From positions 1-14,230 of the forward strand of contig JALGUI010000025.1 of assembly GCA_029820915.1 (NCBI GenBank): DNA of 14,230 bases, given 5' to 3'. The translations under genes were made by a program, and so were the position numbers. Each line of letters starts with the position of its first letter. Position 1 is the first letter of the stretch. This stretch comes from Candidatus Zipacnadia bacterium. GTDB lineage: Bacteria; Armatimonadota; Zipacnadia; Zipacnadales; UBA5352. Positions 11,351-14,230 of the stretch are shown here, piece by piece. The notes beneath the pieces are model-generated. The model was not told the origin of the DNA, searched no databases, and saw only the letters and a list, made by a program, of their open reading frames with translations.

Positions 11351-14230
11351 CTATTCCGCGGGCGCAATCACCAGCGCGGCCGCCTCCAGGCCCTCAAGCT
11401 CGATGGGCCGCCGCGTCTCGCCCTGCCACGTGCCCAGGTCCTCCGTCGCCTCCGAGCCGAGGCGCCGGACGGTGAAGGCGGCGTCGGCGGCGACGCCGTA
11501 GCGCTCAGGCTCGAAGACCAGCGTCACCTGCTGGGCCTCCTGCGAGCAGTTGACCATGGGGACCAGCATCCGCCCGTCGGCGAGGCCCCAGGCGCTCGCC
11601 AGCACCGCCGGCGTCGTGGCGCTCAGGCCGCCGCGGTGCCAGTCGGCGCGCACGATCGTGTCGTTCTCCTCCAACGTCGGAGGGGCGAGCATGCGGCCCT
11701 CGTTGAAGAACTCGCGCACGCGGTGGCGCAGGTGCACCAGGTCGCGCAGCCACGGACCGGCGAACTCGTGGTTGATGACCGACGGCGCGCTCCACCAAAG
11801 CTGCGTCCCCCACACGAAGATCTGGCCCTGCTTCTGGGCCAGCGTCTCGGGCGCGTCCCAGTCCTCCGCGCTCATGTAGCGGCCAAAGCCCAGGATCTTC
11901 GAGCCGTAGACCGCCGGGAACAGCGGCACCAGCCCGTCGCCGAGCGAGTTGCACATCAGGTACGTGTCGAACCATCGGGCGTAGCTCTCGGCGTTGGACT
12001 CGGTCGTCAGCATCTTGTCGGGCGAGACCTGCGCGATGTCGCGCTGGATGCGCTCGAGGAGCTGCCAGTAGCCGTCCACCCACCAGTGGCCGCCGGCCAG
12101 CGGGTGGCCGTGGCCCGCATCGTAGCACAGGCGCGGCCGCGCGGCGGAGATCTGGTCCATGTACACCCCGTCCACGTTCACCTCGGTCATGAGCCGCATG
12201 ACGATCTCGTGCAGCGTGTCCTGCCAGAACTCCTGCGAGATACACATCGGCGCCAGCTCCTGGCCGGAGCCGTAGACCTCGATGTAGGGCTCGCCCTCGC
12301 GGTCGCGGGTGCAGTACTTGTAGCCTTCGGTCTGGAAGCTCTCGGTATCGGTGTCCCACAGCCGCCCGTTGATGTACGGGACGATGCGCACCCCCGCCGC
12401 CTGCAGCTCCGCGACACCCTCGGCGAAGCCCTCCTTGGTCGGGAAGTAGTGCGGGTAGTCGTTGTCGAACGGGATCTGGTGCCAGTTGTACCAGTGGATG
12501 GCGGTCGGCAGGCCCATGTACTCCGCGAAGGCCTTGGTCGGCTCGACGACCGCCTCCGGGCCGCCGCCGTACAGCACCCACGCCGCGATGTCATCCAGCC
12601 ACGCCGGCCGGTCGGGCCGGCCGTAGTCCGGGTCGCCCTCCGGCCACCACGGCGCGTCATCCTGCAGCCACGCGCGGTACTTCTGCGTCGCGGGGTACCA
12701 GCCCGGGCCGACGCGCGCGATGACCATCTCGCCGGCCGTCTGGAAGTCGTTGCCGGCGACCGAAGCATCGGGCGCGGGCACCTCGATGCTCAAGGGCACG
12801 CCACTATCGGTCGCGGTCTGCGAGACGATATCCTTGGTGGCCGCGCCGCCATCGTGGGACGCCAGGTAGACCCCGCCGAGGCCGTCAGTCACGATGAGCA
12901 GCGGCAGCGCGCACGAGCCGCTCGGGTAGTAGCCGTGGTAGCCCGTGCCGGTGCCCCCCGGGAACTCGCGCCCATAGCCGTGCGGCACGTACAGGTTGTC
13001 GTCGAGGCCGCTCTCGCCCAGCGGGCGGACGGTGATTGCCGGCATGGTGACGCGGTCGATGCTCCACGGCGTCCTGTTGTCCACGCTCAGCCGCCACCGC
13101 GACTCGCCACCGCTGATCTCGACCGTCACCTCGGCCTCCATCGCGCGCAGGCCGTCCGCCACCGGGCTATCGAGCGTCGCGGCGATGGTCGCCGACCTGT
13201 CGTCGCCCGCGGTCTTCGCGCCCCAGCGCCCCCAGCCGTCGGCGCTGCCCAGGCTCAGCGGCGCGGCCTCGGCGTCGCTTAGCTCCAGCGAGAACAGCTC
13301 GCAGGGCCCGCCCAGCATCTCCCGCCGCGTGAGCATGTCGTAGAGGCTCGCCAGCTCGACGCCCGTTTCGGTCAGCCTGAGCCCCACGCCGAGCTGTCCA
13401 TCGTCGGCCAGCAGCAGCCGGCCGTCGGGCAGCTCCGGCGTGAACTGCCGCCAGGCTCCCGCCTGCAGCGCCTGTTCCAGGGCCTCCGCCGCGGCACGCA
13501 CCTGCCCCAGCGGCGCACCGTCGATGGCGGCGGTCTCGACCAGCGATACGCGCCAGTCGATCCGCCCCGCCTGGGCCATGTCCAACGAGCTCGACGCGCG
13601 CGCATGCAGGCGCCCGAACAGCTCCGCCATGCTTTCGGTGAGCAGCGCGCCATCCTCGGCGGCCATCGGCAGGGAGGCAATCGTCGCCAGGTCCTGCAGT
13701 GCCCCATCGCCGGCATCGACGTACAGCCAGCGTCGGAAGCTCGCGGCCCGGTCGCGCCACGCCTTCCACGGCCCGTGCAGGTAGCGGCCGTAGTCGCTCT
13801 GGCCGTCGTAGACGATCACGCTGCCGGTCAGGCCGAGCACGTTGTCGCCGTCGATGAGCGCGCCCCAGTTCGAACCGCGGTTGGTCGTCTTGTCATCGGC
13901 GAACGCGCGCACGTCGCCGGCATCGCCGGTGGCGAACTGCCCGAAGCTCTCGTCCTGGAAATGCACCTCCAGGAAGTGCAACTCGTTCCAGGCGAAGCCC
14001 GCCTCCTGCGCGATGTCGGCCTCGACGCCGACGATCGGCAGCCCGGCCCAGTAGCGGAAGGTGTAGGTCGCACGTGGGTTGGTCTCGGGCACCGCTCCTT
14101 CGTCGCCCATGTAGCGGGCGGACACCCGCACCTCGGCCATGTACGGCCCATCGGCCACCAGCGTCACCGCCGCGTCGGGGTCCTTGCGCAGGGCGTAGCC
14201 GCCGATCTGCTTGCTGTGCACGCGGTCGTT
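11351..14230 (-). CDS. Large glycoside-hydrolase-like protein (DUF6259-type), 5' end cut by window edge
   Basis: The visible 959 residues run from the right edge to a TAG stop with no start codon needed inside the window; a GTG at 14219-14221 is only an internal codon. Residues 1 to about 540 are beta-rich, consistent with galactose-mutarotase-like and sandwich domains. From about 545 a TIM barrel follows: GLPTAIHWYNWHQIPFDNDY, then GVRIVPYINGRLWDT (613-627), NVDGVYMDQIS (685-695) and KMLTTESNAE (739-748). D692 and E744 sit where nucleophile and acid/base residues occur in related barrels such as GH101-like enzymes. A C-terminal beta domain (about 875-959) ends the protein. The architecture matches proteins annotated DUF6259, often found in glycan-degrading bacteria. 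The N-terminus, and so any signal peptide, is off the window. Activity and substrate are unknown. A possible weak terminator and a 457-bp gap separate it from the porin. Confidence 0.75.
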   Translation of the reverse strand, partial: NDRVHSKQIGGYALRKDPDAAVTLVADGPYMAEVRVSARYMGDEGAVPETNPRATYTFRYWAGLPIVGVEADIAQEAGFAWNELHFLEVHFQDESFGQFATGDAGDVRAFADDKTTNRGSNWGALIDGDNVLGLTGSVIVYDGQSDYGRYLHGPWKAWRDRAASFRRWLYVDAGDGALQDLATIASLPMAAEDGALLTESMAELFGRLHARASSSLDMAQAGRIDWRVSLVETAAIDGAPLGQVRAAAEALEQALQAGAWRQFTPELPDGRLLLADDGQLGVGLRLTETGVELASLYDMLTRREMLGGPCELFSLELSDAEAAPLSLGSADGWGRWGAKTAGDDRSATIAATLDSPVADGLRAMEAEVTVEISGGESRWRLSVDNRTPWSIDRVTMPAITVRPLGESGLDDNLYVPHGYGREFPGGTGTGYHGYYPSGSCALPLLIVTDGLGGVYLASHDGGAATKDIVSQTATDSGVPLSIEVPAPDASVAGNDFQTAGEMVIARVGPGWYPATQKYRAWLQDDAPWWPEGDPDYGRPDRPAWLDDIAAWVLYGGGPEAVVEPTKAFAEYMGLPTAIHWYNWHQIPFDNDYPHYFPTKEGFAEGVAELQAAGVRIVPYINGRLWDTDTESFQTEGYKYCTRDREGEPYIEVYGSGQELAPMCISQEFWQDTLHEIVMRLMTEVNVDGVYMDQISAARPRLCYDAGHGHPLAGGHWWVDGYWQLLERIQRDIAQVSPDKMLTTESNAESYARWFDTYLMCNSLGDGLVPLFPAVYGSKILGFGRYMSAEDWDAPETLAQKQGQIFVWGTQLWWSAPSVINHEFAGPWLRDLVHLRHRVREFFNEGRMLAPPTLEENDTIVRADWHRGGLSATTPAVLASAWGLADGRMLVPMVNCSQEAQQVTLVFEPERYGVAADAAFTVRRLGSEATEDLGTWQGETRRPIELEGLEAAALVIAPAE

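Noticed and set aside
11636..13282. Plus-strand open frame of 548 codons
   Set aside because: It is antisense to the DUF6259-type gene, whose barrel motifs are convincing; the plus-strand translation shows no domain.
1..14230. CRISPR array, insertion sequence or integrase
   Set aside because: No regularly spaced repeat, transposase motif or terminal inverted repeat was seen on either strand.

Overview
The window is GC-rich DNA with tightly packed genes, strong GGAGG-type ribosome binding sites and several GTG or TTG start options. An OprP/OprO-like outer-membrane porin with a signal peptide implies a diderm (Gram-negative-type) bacterium. The mix of sulfatase, unusual glycoside-hydrolase-like proteins and an ADP-ribosylglycohydrolase-fold enzyme is of the kind seen in polysaccharide-degrading Planctomycetota, Armatimonadota, Hydrogenedentota or related uncultured phyla. 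This placement is an inference from gene content, not a marker-based assignment.

Layout, left to right. The left edge cuts a minus-strand N6-adenine DNA methyltransferase (1-689). Its start overlaps the stop of a cysteine-type sulfatase (676-2184, minus). A 205-bp divergent intergenic region with repeated GGAAYGC elements separates the sulfatase from the only plus-strand gene, a single-chain transketolase (2390-4483) that looks like a fusion of the two subunits of split transketolases. A perfect 14-bp hairpin (4503-4535) lies between the transketolase and the convergent minus-strand run.

The minus-strand run, in transcription order from the right edge, is: a large TIM-barrel glycoside-hydrolase-like protein of the DUF6259 type (11351-14230, 5' end missing); a 457-bp non-coding stretch with hairpins and an AT-rich dyad; a porin (9874-10893) with its own terminator hairpin; an ADP-ribosylglycohydrolase-family enzyme (8723-9661); a cytoplasmic alpha/alpha-toroid protein (6746-8650); and a secreted GH-A-like protein (4547-6616).

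Working model (inference): secreted or periplasmic glycoside-hydrolase-like proteins trim a glycan, the porin admits products through the outer membrane, and the cytoplasmic toroid protein, the ADP-ribosylglycohydrolase-fold enzyme and the sulfatase process products that end in the pentose phosphate pool at transketolase. No sugar transporter, regulator, sulfatase-maturing enzyme or monosaccharide kinase is in the window, so the substrate cannot be named. No tRNA, rRNA, CRISPR array, insertion sequence or integrase was seen.
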